This document shows positions 9,568 to 17,734 of a DNA stretch of 64,000 bases, piece after piece. Position 1 is the first letter of the stretch. The number at the start of each line of letters is the position of its first letter. Below the pieces are notes generated by a model. The model ran no database searches, was not told where the DNA came from, and saw only the letters and a program-made list of their open reading frames with translations. The stretch comes from Arthrobacter sp. EpRS71 (GTDB taxonomy: Bacteria; Actinomycetota; Actinomycetes; Actinomycetales; Micrococcaceae): NCBI RefSeq assembly GCF_001512285.1, contig NZ_LNUV01000001.1, positions 230,015 through 294,014 of the forward strand, read 5' to 3'. Position numbers and translations under genes: made by a program.

Positions 9568-9963
9568 ATGGCCGGTTCCCTGGATGTCCTTGGCCCCATC
9601 CTGGAAATGATGACGTGGGTGGGGTTCGTTCCGGGCGTGCCATTGTTGATCAGCGCATGGATCATTGCCAAGCGTCGTTGCGTCTGGGCCACCGCAGATG
9701 GAAAACAATTCGCCGCAGGCGGCTTCCTGGGACTGCAGTGGCAGGATCAGTCGAACGAGGAACAAAAAGTCCTCCTGGACATTCCTGCTCGGGAGGACAG
9801 CATTGATCCCGGCACCGTGGTGGTCCACTATGACCTCTGCCATCCGTCCCGGTGCTCGCTCAGGCCGCCCCGCCACGACAACACGGTGTTGATTCTGGGC
9901 TGGATCCTCACTGGGGTTGGGATACTCAGCACCCTCGGAGGATTCGTACTTCTCCTCCTCTAG
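9568..9963 (+). CDS. Small membrane protein of unknown function
   Basis: A 131-residue protein that I do not recognise. It has a hydrophobic segment near residues 12-34, a polar middle region with several acidic residues and two cysteines (DLCHPSRC), and a second strongly hydrophobic helix at residues 106-131 ending in LLLL at the C-terminus. Two membrane passes with the middle on one side are likely. No ribosome site of note precedes ATG 9568, so the start is uncertain. It stands alone between the iron operon and the RibD-like gene. Confidence 0.6.
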   Translation: MAGSLDVLGPILEMMTWVGFVPGVPLLISAWIIAKRRCVWATADGKQFAAGGFLGLQWQDQSNEEQKVLLDIPAREDSIDPGTVVVHYDLCHPSRCSLRPPRHDNTVLILGWILTGVGILSTLGGFVLLLL

Positions 9964-10064
9964 CCCGGATCTTCCTCCAGCCAGGGCCTCTTGAACAGCT
10001 GATCGCTCAGGACTAGCGTTTCCCGCGCGCGGTCAACGCGCACGGCTAAATGGAGGAGGCTGCT

Positions 10065-10685
10065 ATGAGTGAGACCACCGCAACGTTGATGGTGGACTTG
10101 ATCATTTCCCTGGACGGCTACGCTTCTGCCGAAGGGTGGCCAGGCTGGTGGGGGTTGGAAGGCCCGGAATACTTGGCCTGGCTTGATGAGGAGGGAAGGA
10201 AAGAATTCACCACCATCATGGGGGCCACCACGTATCGGGTGATGTCCAGCATGTCGGAGCAAGCGTCTGAAGACAGCTCCGGGTTTTCGGAGGAAGAGGG
10301 TGCCAGCTTGGGCGGTTTGGCCGCCATGCCCAAGATCATCTTTTCCTCCACGTTGAAAGAACCCTTGGTGTGGCCAAACTCGGAGCTGATTTCCGGTGAC
10401 GCTGTGGAGGCCGTTCGGGAATTGAAGAGGACCAGATCCGGTACCTTCAGCACGCTGGGCAGTCCGAGCCTCTGCCGTTCCCTGCTGATGGCCGGGCTGG
10501 TGGACAGATATCGCCTGGTGATCTTTCCCGTGATCACCGGCAGGACCGGAAGCGAGCGGATCTTCGACGGGTACCCGGACGTTTCCCTGGAGCTGGTGGA
10601 GAGCCGGACGTTCGATGGCAGGTCTCAGTTGCTGGAGTACGTTCCCACTGTGATTGATGGGCCGCCGCCGGCAAGGCAGGGCTGA
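10065..10685 (+). CDS. RibD C-terminal domain / dihydrofolate-reductase-like protein
   Basis: A 206-residue protein of the RibD_C (bacterial bifunctional deaminase-reductase C-terminal, DHFR-fold) family. The N-terminal strand-loop LMVDLIISLDGYA, the segment GATTYRVM, and the later LGSPSLCRSLLMAGLVDRYRL followed by FPVITG are the family hallmarks. Members are presumed NADPH-dependent reductases but most have no known substrate; many are general stress genes in actinobacteria. A strong GGAGGAGG site at 10052-10059 points to ATG 10065 rather than the in-frame ATG 10050. No operon partner. Confidence 0.82.
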   Translation: MSETTATLMVDLIISLDGYASAEGWPGWWGLEGPEYLAWLDEEGRKEFTTIMGATTYRVMSSMSEQASEDSSGFSEEEGASLGGLAAMPKIIFSSTLKEPLVWPNSELISGDAVEAVRELKRTRSGTFSTLGSPSLCRSLLMAGLVDRYRLVIFPVITGRTGSERIFDGYPDVSLELVESRTFDGRSQLLEYVPTVIDGPPPARQG

Positions 10686-10775
10686 TTACCTGTGAGTCCA
10701 CGTCCAAGTCAACGCCGGAAACTCCTTAAGTACCCTCCACAGGAGAAGCGGTATTGGGCAAGCTGGAGTGCTGGG

Positions 10776-11216
10776 CTACCTGGCGTATTGCGTCTGCTGG
10801 CCACTGGCGTGTTCGAGCAGCGGTGCCATGCACTCTGCGTAGTACGTCATGACTTCGGCGAAAGTGAGCAACTCCGGTCCTTCGGCAGCGGTGCCTTCAG
10901 CGTGCTGCGGGACAGTCGGGTCCATTCGGCAGAGGACCGGTTCGCGGCTGACACCGTTGGCCGTCAGGGTTGCAATTCCCCAGGGTCGGCTGTGGTCGGT
11001 CACGGAAATACCTGCTGCATCGAAAGTATCCCGCAGGACGTAGTGGGTGACTGTTCGCCATGACTGGAGAAATGGCGGCTGCAGCTGCTCTATGAGGTCG
11101 TCGTCCTGGCGGCGGTAGGCGTCCGCGAGGGCAGCTGTCAGTCCGTCCCACTCGTTGGCGTCCCGGACCATAAGATGCGCGGTCCTCAGGCGGTCAATGG
11201 TTTCGCTTAACGTCAT
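10776..11216 (-). CDS. Conserved hypothetical protein
   Basis: A 146-residue soluble protein starting MTLSETIDRLRTAH. I do not recognise a named family. It is helix-rich at the N-terminus (RLRTAHLMVRDANEWDGLTAALADAYRRQ), followed by a mixed region and an acidic C-terminal helix (LLTFAEVMTYYAECMAPLLEHA). There are no membrane segments or metal motifs. The ORF extends upstream to 11315, but that extension is Arg-rich, low-complexity and unlike the rest; ATG 11216 gives a more convincing N-terminus. It is divergent from the stress flavoprotein gene at 11468. Confidence 0.55.
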   Translation of the reverse strand: MTLSETIDRLRTAHLMVRDANEWDGLTAALADAYRRQDDDLIEQLQPPFLQSWRTVTHYVLRDTFDAAGISVTDHSRPWGIATLTANGVSREPVLCRMDPTVPQHAEGTAAEGPELLTFAEVMTYYAECMAPLLEHASGQQTQYAR

Positions 11217-11467
11217 GGCAGTCCCCAAACTTCCCGTCGTTTTTCCTGCCCCGCGGCGCAGGCCTGACCTCCGTCGGCAGGTCACTATCAAAGAGAACGG
11301 ATGAAGCCACAGCATGATTCCCTGAAAACCACGCGCTCTGCTTTTTGGCCTGCCAGCGACATTCCTCGTCCGCCTAGCAAATCAGTAGCCTTACTAATAG
11401 GGTAGCTATGGGGAACGACCCCTAGGACGCGAAGTTGAGTCCAGGCACGAGGAGAAGTGAGGCCCGT

Positions 11468-11950
11468 ATGACTGAAGAACAAGCCATCAGCAAAGTCACC
11501 GACATCATCAACGACTCCAAGATCGGAATGCTGACCACCGTCAACGAGTCCGGCGCATTGGTCAGCCGGCCCTTGGCCGTTCAGGAAGTCAAGGACGACG
11601 GCGACATGTGGTTCTTTACGGGACTGGGAACATCGCAGGTTGCCCACGTACGCCAGGATCCGCGAGTCAACGTTTCCTTCGGCAAGAAGACCGAGTGGGT
11701 CTCCGTGGCAGGAACAGCGGAGGTTGTCACAGATCGGCAGAAGATCCACGAGATGTGGAACCAGGTGGTGGAGGCGTGGTTCCCCGATGGCCCTGACACC
11801 CCTGAGGTTTGCCTGCTGCGCGTTGACTCGGACTCAGCAGAGTACTGGACCAGCCCGGGCGGAACGGCTGCTACCGTTCTTCAATGGGTCAAGTCCAAGG
11901 TCACAAATTCGCGTTTCAGCGTGGGCGAGAGCGGCACCGTGGAATTATAA
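11468..11950 (+). CDS. General stress protein, pyridoxamine 5'-phosphate oxidase fold
   Basis: A 160-residue split-barrel flavin-binding protein of the YzzA/general stress protein 26 type. Visible are KIGMLTTVNESGALVSRPLAVQ, a central MWFFTGLGTSQVAHVR and NVSFGKKTEWVSVAGTAEVV, the arrangement seen in the family. Members bind FMN, FAD or F420 and are induced by stress; the reaction here is unknown. A GAGGAGAAG ribosome site precedes ATG 11468, preferred to the TTG at 11435. The next gene starts 6 bp downstream, so the two are probably cotranscribed. Confidence 0.82.
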   Translation: MTEEQAISKVTDIINDSKIGMLTTVNESGALVSRPLAVQEVKDDGDMWFFTGLGTSQVAHVRQDPRVNVSFGKKTEWVSVAGTAEVVTDRQKIHEMWNQVVEAWFPDGPDTPEVCLLRVDSDSAEYWTSPGGTAATVLQWVKSKVTNSRFSVGESGTVEL

Positions 11951-11956
11951 GCCGCC

Positions 11957-12313
11957 GTGGTTGATGCCGAGCGGTTTCGGGTTCTCCTGGAGGACGAACG
12001 GAATCGCAAACTCGAACTGCTGAAGGCGCTGCGAAGCGACATTACCTCCGTCAGTCTCGCCCGGCAGGACTCCAACGTGGACGATGAACACGATCCCGAG
12101 GGCAGCACCATAGCGTTCGAGCTATCTCAGGCATCTGCCCTCATGGGCCAAAGCCGGGTTGGATTGGAGCAGATCGAAGAGGCGCTGGCCAGGATAGCGG
12201 ACGGAACCTACGGGCAGTGTGCGGTTTGCGGCGTAGCCATTCCCGAGGGCAGGCTTGAGGCCAGGCCATGGACTCCCTTTTGCGTCGACCATGCCTCAGG
12301 TAAGCGACATTGA
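11957..12313 (+). CDS. TraR/DksA-type zinc-finger protein
   Basis: A 118-residue DksA/TraR-family protein: an N-terminal coiled-coil-forming region (residues 1-80, VDAERFRVLLEDERNRKLE), then the family signature ADGTYGQCAVCGVAIPEGRL, followed by ARPWTPFCVDHA. Such proteins can bind in the RNA polymerase secondary channel and modulate stress transcription. The usual second CxxC pair is C-V-D-H here, so the fourth zinc ligand would be histidine. The GTG start is 6 bp after the stress-protein stop, indicating an operon. The polymerase role is inferred from the family, not shown. Confidence 0.82.
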   Translation: MVDAERFRVLLEDERNRKLELLKALRSDITSVSLARQDSNVDDEHDPEGSTIAFELSQASALMGQSRVGLEQIEEALARIADGTYGQCAVCGVAIPEGRLEARPWTPFCVDHASGKRH

Positions 12314-12330
12314 CTGACGAAGACGTTGGT

Positions 12331-12591
12331 TCAGCTGGACATGCCCGGTGACACCGGAACGAATTCAATGCCCTGCTGGACCTTCTTCTTGGGTCCCCGG
12401 TCAAAGCCCTTGGCGTCCAGATGATTCGCCGCCCGGTAGCTCGCCAGTGCTTCGTCATAGATTTCGTTCAGCCGCCGTGCGGTGAAGACCTCCTCGGTCC
12501 CGTCGGAAAAAACCACGGACACCTCGGCGCTGGCGGGAAAGTGCCGTTTCATCCGGATGAATCCTTGGGCGTCCTGGTGCAGGGAGATCAC
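12331..12591 (-). CDS. Small conserved hypothetical protein
   Basis: An 86-residue soluble protein that I do not recognise. It has a beta-rich N-terminus (AEVSVVFSDGTEEVFTARRL) followed by an amphipathic helix (LNEIYDEALASYRAANHLD) and a basic tail (GPKKKVQQG). There are no transmembrane or metal motifs. It is convergent with the DksA-like gene 18 bp away and lies about 115 bp beyond the MFS gene end. Reading quality and codon pattern look like a real gene, but no function can be given. Confidence 0.5.
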   Translation of the reverse strand: MISLHQDAQGFIRMKRHFPASAEVSVVFSDGTEEVFTARRLNEIYDEALASYRAANHLDAKGFDRGPKKKVQQGIEFVPVSPGMSS

Positions 12592-12704
12592 GTGGCAACC
12601 GCGCTTTCAGTAGTGGTGGTACATGCCAGTCTTCCGTACCATCGGCGCATTCGCAGCAATGAGCGGCGTTCGAGTCGGAGACTCGCCGGTTCCGAACACC
12701 ATGC

Positions 12705-14147
12705 TCAAGGCAGGGAGTCCTTGTCTGATGCGGTTTCGGCCGTGCTGGCCCGGTCGGCCGCTGCGCCCTGCTTCCTGCTGGCCAGCAGGAACGGAACAGC
12801 TATGAGCTCGACGACGCCCGATATTGCCAGTGATGCCGGATAACCGTAAAGATCAGCTCCCCGGCCCAAGGCAGGCTGGATCACTACGCCGCCGCTGGAA
12901 CCCATCAGCGAATCAAAACTCAGGACGGTGGCTCGCTGCTTGGACGGGATCATGTCGTTCACGTACGCTTGCCGGACGGGCGTGGCCGCGGAACCCACAA
13001 CGGCCCACAATGCGAGCAGAACCAGGGCCACCCAGAAGATCCGCGTGAATCCCAAGACCAGCAGGATGAGGGCGCTCACCACTGCGCTGAGGATGAGCAC
13101 GGATGTTCGCTTGTGGAACATTTGCCGTGCGTGCGGGGCGAGCCAGCCCCCAAGGATCTGCGAACCGGCGACTATCGCAGCAGCCAAACCAGCGATGGAA
13201 TACGCTTTGGGGTCGCCAAAAAGGTCCAGCAGGTACGGCTGCAGTGCGTAGAAGACATAGAACCCGACGCCAGCGCTGAAGGGCGCTGCCAACATCACGT
13301 AGCGGACGGGCGGGTTCTTCAATCCGTTCTCGATCGATGCCGACAGCACCGCGCGCGTGGCGCGGAGGGGGTGCGTTGAACGCTCAGGTGAGAACCCGAC
13401 GTCGTGCATGAGTCCGAAAGCGACAGCAAACATGCCAAGCAGCACCAACACGCGAAGGAGGAACGGCACGCCAAGGTTGGTTGCCTGGGCTATCACCCCG
13501 CCGGCCACTGAACCAAGCAGCATCGCTACACCCTGGACCATCTGCCCGCGGCCCAGCACCGGTTCCAATCCGCCGTGGTAGCCCGAAAAGCGCAGGGCAT
13601 CGACGAGCCACGCCTCCACAGCGCCGGAAAAGAACGTGAAGCCGAGGCCCAGGAGGACAGAGACAACGGCCCACATCCAGAACGGCGCGGAGATCTGCCA
13701 CATCACGAAATAAAGGTAGGTGGATACGGCCAACGTCACCGTCCCCAGCAGGAACGAGACACGACGCCCCCAGCCGTCTGCTATAACGCCCGTGGGAACT
13801 TCGAAAAGAACCATGCCAACAGTGAAGAAGGCATTGGCGGCAAACGCCTCCAGATTACTCAGGCCAGCGTCCAGGAGGAAAAGGGTGTTGATACCCCATA
13901 TGAAGGACGCCGCCACGGTATTGCCAAGCGTCAATGTCAGGTAGACGCGTTGGATCTTTCGGGCGGCATCATTCAGGGTGTCGCCGCCCTCACCGGTGCC
14001 GGGAGTGACCACCAGCCAATTCTCGTCCCGTGTCCCGTACTCCGCCAGGGATTCCGGTGACTGCCGGCTAATTTTCGTGACTGGCTGCGGTGTCAGGGGA
14101 GGCTGCCCCCTCGCTGACATCCCGGCGCTCAATGGCCCAGCCATCAT
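12705..14147 (-). CDS. MFS transporter
   Basis: A 480-residue major facilitator superfamily transporter with 12 expected helices. The A-motif-like loop is near GVIADGWGRRVSFLLG, and the first helix begins around residue 75 (VYLTLTLGNTVAASFIWG). The 70 residues before it are polar and unusual for MFS proteins, and no good ribosome site precedes ATG 14147, so the real start may be internal, for example near residue 59. The substrate is unknown; MFS proteins with this GVIADGWGRR pattern often act in drug or solute efflux. Its 5' end lies just beyond the remnant of a VWA gene on the same strand. Confidence 0.82.
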   Translation of the reverse strand: MMAGPLSAGMSARGQPPLTPQPVTKISRQSPESLAEYGTRDENWLVVTPGTGEGGDTLNDAARKIQRVYLTLTLGNTVAASFIWGINTLFLLDAGLSNLEAFAANAFFTVGMVLFEVPTGVIADGWGRRVSFLLGTVTLAVSTYLYFVMWQISAPFWMWAVVSVLLGLGFTFFSGAVEAWLVDALRFSGYHGGLEPVLGRGQMVQGVAMLLGSVAGGVIAQATNLGVPFLLRVLVLLGMFAVAFGLMHDVGFSPERSTHPLRATRAVLSASIENGLKNPPVRYVMLAAPFSAGVGFYVFYALQPYLLDLFGDPKAYSIAGLAAAIVAGSQILGGWLAPHARQMFHKRTSVLILSAVVSALILLVLGFTRIFWVALVLLALWAVVGSAATPVRQAYVNDMIPSKQRATVLSFDSLMGSSGGVVIQPALGRGADLYGYPASLAISGVVELIAVPFLLASRKQGAAADRASTAETASDKDSLP

Positions 14148-14168
14148 GTCCGGGAAAAGATCCGGAGT

Positions 14169-14489
14169 TCACGCGAACGCGGGAACACCGAAGCCTGCAA
14201 GCGGCACGGCGCAGCAATTCTTCCGCGATCCTGCCGTATCAAAGACCACCAACCTGGCGCCCACCGACTTGAGCGAGCTGAGGACATTGGAAAAACCACT
14301 GATTCAGCCTTGGCTGAGTCGTGCGTGTCCATGGAGCCGCTCGAGCACCACCGTCCGGTATTCGGGCTGGTAATGCTTGAGGTTAGTGGCGATGGTCCTG
14401 TTCCAGTCGATATCTCTATCCCGTGGCCGGCGGATCCTTGCCGGCAAATGCCGGGAAACCCCACTGGGGCTCCCCGGCACTCCTGCCAA
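14169..14489 (-). pseudogene. Remnant of a VWA/CoxE-like protein gene
   Basis: One reading frame from 14489 to 14169, interrupted by an in-frame TGA at 14304-14306, still shows pieces of the CoxE-like von Willebrand A protein family. Before the stop is RDRDIDWNRTIATNLKHYQP followed by EYRTVVLERLHGHARLSQ, the segment that normally precedes the VWA domain. After the stop is FSNVLSSLKSVGARLVVFDTA, the second strand of that domain. The stretch that should lie between them, including the MIDAS DxSGS motif, is missing, and the frame ends soon after. The gene thus appears truncated at both ends with an internal deletion. Identification rests on remembered family motifs. Confidence 0.65.
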
Positions 14490-14492
14490 TCC

Positions 14493-16442
14493 CTACGCCT
14501 GGTTGCTCACCAAGCCGGCAGTTACGTCCATACCCGCTGTCGGTTTCCTGCCCTCGCGCTGCATCGACAGCAACGGCGAGAAGAACCGTCCAAGTTCCGC
14601 CGTCGCTGTCAAAGGCAACACGTTGGCGACGTACTGGTCCGGGCGTACCACGACCACGACGCCGCCGCGGCTGATGCCCCGGAGGTCGAAGATGTCAGCG
14701 TTGGGGTCGGTGCCAAACACCTTTTCAAGGTAGGTGAGCTTGAACGGTCCAACGGTGGGCTTAAACGCCGCGGGTACGGCGTTGATGTCCACGGTGGTGT
14801 GGTCCTGTTGGTAGATCACCTTCACGTCGAACCAGGCGTCACGGTCAGCGTCCGACGGCGCCGCGGCCAGCGGCGAGTCCGGCGAGTTCGCGATCCACTC
14901 GGCGAAGTCCGCCACAGGGCCGTCGGCGCCTGCTTGCGCTGCGTCGGCAAAGACATAGATGCGCCAGCGTCCGTCTGCTTTGGCATGGTGGCCCAGGTGC
15001 ATGGGGTTGGTGTCGCAAACCCTCTGGACCGGCGCCGATTTGAAGCGCTTACCCACGGGGAAGCCGGTGGCGAGGTCCTGGTGCTGCGCCTCGGCAACGA
15101 GCATTGAAGGCGCGTATTGGGTCATGAAGCCGGCCGGGAACTCGGCGGTGCTGGTGTAGAACGTTTCCAGTTCAGCTGGGTCTTCGAACTCTTCGGGCTT
15201 CTTCGCCATCAACGTGGACCACTGCTTGTCGAAATCGATGAGGTTCTTGGCCACCACCTGGCGCTCGGCCGAGTACGTGTCCAGCAGGCTTTCAGGGCTG
15301 CGGCCCTCCAGCACGTGGCCGAGCTTCCAGCCGATGTTGAAACCGTCCTGCATGGACACGTTCATCCCTTGCCCCGCTTTGGCGCTGTGGGTGTGGCATG
15401 CATCGCCGGTGATGAACACTCGCGGGGTGCGCGTACCGCGCTCCTCCGGCAGGACGTCGTCGAACCTGTCCGTGAGCCGGTGACCTACCTCGTACACGCT
15501 GTGCCACGCCACGTTGCGAACATCCAATGTGTACGGGTGGAGGATGTCGTTGGCTTTTTGGATGATTTGCTCAATGGTGGTCTGGCGCACGGCGCCCTTG
15601 TCATTGGGGTTGACTTCGCCCAGGTCCACGTACATGCGGAACAGGTGTCCACCCTCGCGGGGGATTAACAAGATGCTGCCGCCCGTGCCGGACTGGATTG
15701 CACATTTGGTGCGGATATCCGGAAAATCGGTCACCGCGAGCACATCCATGACGCCCCAGGCGTGGTTGGCCTGATCGCCGGCCAGGTGACAGCCGATCGA
15801 TTCACGAACCTTGCTGCGCGCGCCGTCGGCACCCACCACGTACTTGGCGCGGATGATGCGCTGCTGGCCTTCGTTGGGCCCGGAGGTGCGACCCAGGGTC
15901 ACCTCAACCGGGTAGTCACCCTCGCCTGTGACGTTGAGACCGTGAAACTCGTAGCCATAATCCGGCGTCATGCGTGCGGGGGAGTTGGCCATGAATTCAG
16001 CGAAGTAGTCCAGTACCCGGGCCTGGTTCACGATCAAGTGTGGGAATTCGCTGATTCCAGCGGGGTCATCCACAGCTCGTGCTGCCCGGACAATCCGGGA
16101 ATGATCGGCCGGATCCGGCTTCCAGAACGCCATCTCCGTGATCCGGTACGCCTCCGCGATGATGCGCTCGGCAAATCCGAAGGCTTGGAATGTCTCCACG
16201 CTGCGGGCCTGAATGCCGTCAGCCTGACCGATGGCCAGACGCCCGGGGCGACGTTCAATGATTCGCGTGGTGATGTCCGGGAACTGTGAGAGCTGCGCCG
16301 CCGTGAGCATGCCCGCAGGGCCGGTGCCCACGATGAGAACATCAACCTCGTCAGGAAGCTCGGCCGGGCGGTCAATTCCTACGCCGGCGGCTGGCTCAAC
16401 TCGCGGGTCACCGGATACATAACCGTGATGGTGAAACTGCAC
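14493..16442 (-). CDS. FAD-dependent aromatic hydroxylase, MobA/phenol 2-monooxygenase type
   Basis: A 649-residue class A flavoprotein monooxygenase, about the length of 3-hydroxybenzoate 4-monooxygenase (MobA) and phenol hydroxylase. The FAD-binding GTGPAGM (residues 39-45), the DG motif in VVGADGARSKVRESIG, and GDACHTHSAKAGQGMN are all visible. A C-terminal thioredoxin-like domain (about residues 465-640) is typical of this subclass. It should hydroxylate a phenolic ring, often a hydroxybenzoate, using NAD(P)H and O2. It stands alone; a perfect inverted repeat 46 bp upstream (16488-16514) probably regulates it, but no dedicated regulator gene adjoins. The exact substrate is inferred from similarity only. 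Confidence 0.88.
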   Translation of the reverse strand: MQFHHHGYVSGDPRVEPAAGVGIDRPAELPDEVDVLIVGTGPAGMLTAAQLSQFPDITTRIIERRPGRLAIGQADGIQARSVETFQAFGFAERIIAEAYRITEMAFWKPDPADHSRIVRAARAVDDPAGISEFPHLIVNQARVLDYFAEFMANSPARMTPDYGYEFHGLNVTGEGDYPVEVTLGRTSGPNEGQQRIIRAKYVVGADGARSKVRESIGCHLAGDQANHAWGVMDVLAVTDFPDIRTKCAIQSGTGGSILLIPREGGHLFRMYVDLGEVNPNDKGAVRQTTIEQIIQKANDILHPYTLDVRNVAWHSVYEVGHRLTDRFDDVLPEERGTRTPRVFITGDACHTHSAKAGQGMNVSMQDGFNIGWKLGHVLEGRSPESLLDTYSAERQVVAKNLIDFDKQWSTLMAKKPEEFEDPAELETFYTSTAEFPAGFMTQYAPSMLVAEAQHQDLATGFPVGKRFKSAPVQRVCDTNPMHLGHHAKADGRWRIYVFADAAQAGADGPVADFAEWIANSPDSPLAAAPSDADRDAWFDVKVIYQQDHTTVDINAVPAAFKPTVGPFKLTYLEKVFGTDPNADIFDLRGISRGGVVVVVRPDQYVANVLPLTATAELGRFFSPLLSMQREGRKPTAGMDVTAGLVSNQA

Positions 16443-16487
16443 GGGCTTTCCTCACTTCTTTGTGGGCTGCTGCATTGGGGTATGTTC

Positions 16488-16514
16488 GATAATAGAACAC
16501 CATGTTCTATTATC
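16488..16514. promoter_or_regulatory. Perfect 12-bp inverted repeat upstream of the hydroxylase
   Basis: GATAATAGAACA, spacer CCA, TGTTCTATTATC: arms are identical over 12 bp. The left arm is also part of an overlapping imperfect palindrome, TGTTCGATAATAGAACA (16483-16499). It lies 46 bp before the hydroxylase start and about 100 bp before the divergent exonuclease start. The size and symmetry suit an operator for an IclR-, MarR- or GntR-type regulator encoded elsewhere. Confidence 0.75.
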
Positions 16515-16611
16515 GCTCCACCAATCGTAATGCGGCTCACATCCGTGGACAAGTCATTGACGCGTCTTAAGCAGGAACCTTGTACTACTTGCTGCGGTTC
16601 GGACTCCTGAC

Positions 16612-17562
16612 ATGTCAGGATCAGGTATGCCGCGACTGATGCTCTTGGACACTGCCTCCTTGTATTTCCGCGCCTTCTACGGCGTACCCGATTCCATCCG
16701 CCGGGCCGACGGAACGCCGGTGAACGCCGTGCGGGGATTAATGGACATGATCGCCAGACTCACCACCGACTACGAGGCCACGCATTTGGTGGCCTGCTGG
16801 GACAACGATTGGCGCCCGCAGTGGCGCGTGGAGCTCATCCCCAGCTACAAGCAGCACAGGGTCGCTGAGCTCGTCCCACATGGCCCGGATGTAGAAGTTG
16901 TCCCGGATCCGCTTGAGGCGCAGATTCCCATGATCCGCCGGGTCTTGGACCTCGCCGGGATCGCTGTAGTGGGTGTTGACGAGCACGAGGCGGATGACGT
17001 GATTGGCACCTACGCGAGCCTGGCGACCTTCCCGACGGACGTGGTCACCGGTGACCGTGACCTCTTCCAGCTCGTTGATGATGACCGCGGCGTGCGTGTC
17101 ATCTACACCGCGCGTGGCATGAAGAACCTGGAAGTTCTCACCGACGTCGTAGTGGTGGGCAAGTACCGTGTCCTGCCCCAGCAATACGCTGACTTCGCAA
17201 CACTTCGCGGCGATTCCTCCGACGGACTTCCGGGCGTTGCCGGCATCGGCGAAAAGACGGCGGCGTCGTTGCTGGGTACCCATGGATCGCTGGAAGGGCT
17301 CCTTGAGGCGGCAGAAGCTTCCGACGGCGATGTGTCGGCTTCGGTGAGGGCCAAGCTGTCCGCGGCGGCTGACTATCTCAAGGTGGCCCCCACAGTGGTC
17401 AATGTTGTGCGTGACCTGCAAGTTCCGACACTTGACGAAGCGGGCGCTGAGCTGCGCCCCGTCACCGGCGAGGCGCGAACTGAACTTGAGCAGCTGGCCA
17501 CCGAGTGGAACTTGGGCGGCTCGGTCAAAAGGCTGCTGGATGCGCTGGACCGCTTCCGTTAG
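16612..17562 (+). CDS. 5'-3' exonuclease (Pol I N-terminal / FEN-like)
   Basis: A 316-residue stand-alone 5'-nuclease related to the N-terminal domain of DNA polymerase I. Metal-binding motifs MLLDTASLYFRAFYG, HEADDVIGTYA and VTGDRDLFQLV are present, followed by the H3TH DNA-binding segment LRGDSSDGLPGVAGIGEKTA. It should remove RNA primers or 5' flaps. Many actinobacteria carry such a paralogue beside polA. The start may be ATG 16612 or ATG 16627; the first sits inside a 16-bp perfect palindrome. It is divergent from the aromatic hydroxylase, with the operator between them. Confidence 0.9.
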   Translation: MSGSGMPRLMLLDTASLYFRAFYGVPDSIRRADGTPVNAVRGLMDMIARLTTDYEATHLVACWDNDWRPQWRVELIPSYKQHRVAELVPHGPDVEVVPDPLEAQIPMIRRVLDLAGIAVVGVDEHEADDVIGTYASLATFPTDVVTGDRDLFQLVDDDRGVRVIYTARGMKNLEVLTDVVVVGKYRVLPQQYADFATLRGDSSDGLPGVAGIGEKTAASLLGTHGSLEGLLEAAEASDGDVSASVRAKLSAAADYLKVAPTVVNVVRDLQVPTLDEAGAELRPVTGEARTELEQLATEWNLGGSVKRLLDALDRFR

Positions 17563-17734
17563 AGGGACCCGCTTCCACCAGGGCTCCACGCACAGAATCC
17601 GGTTCACTTTCACAGCCGAATGACAGGTTCGAAACAGCCAGGGCTGTGGTGCGTCTTCCATCGTGTTAAGAGGACGGAACCAATAACCGTCCCTCAGACG
17701 CCAGCCGCATCAACGGCTCATTGAGGAGAGGCAT

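Noticed and set aside
14310-15107. A 265-codon ORF opposite the end of the hydroxylase gene
   Set aside because: It is antisense to FAD hydroxylase and VWA-remnant sequence and has no recognisable features.
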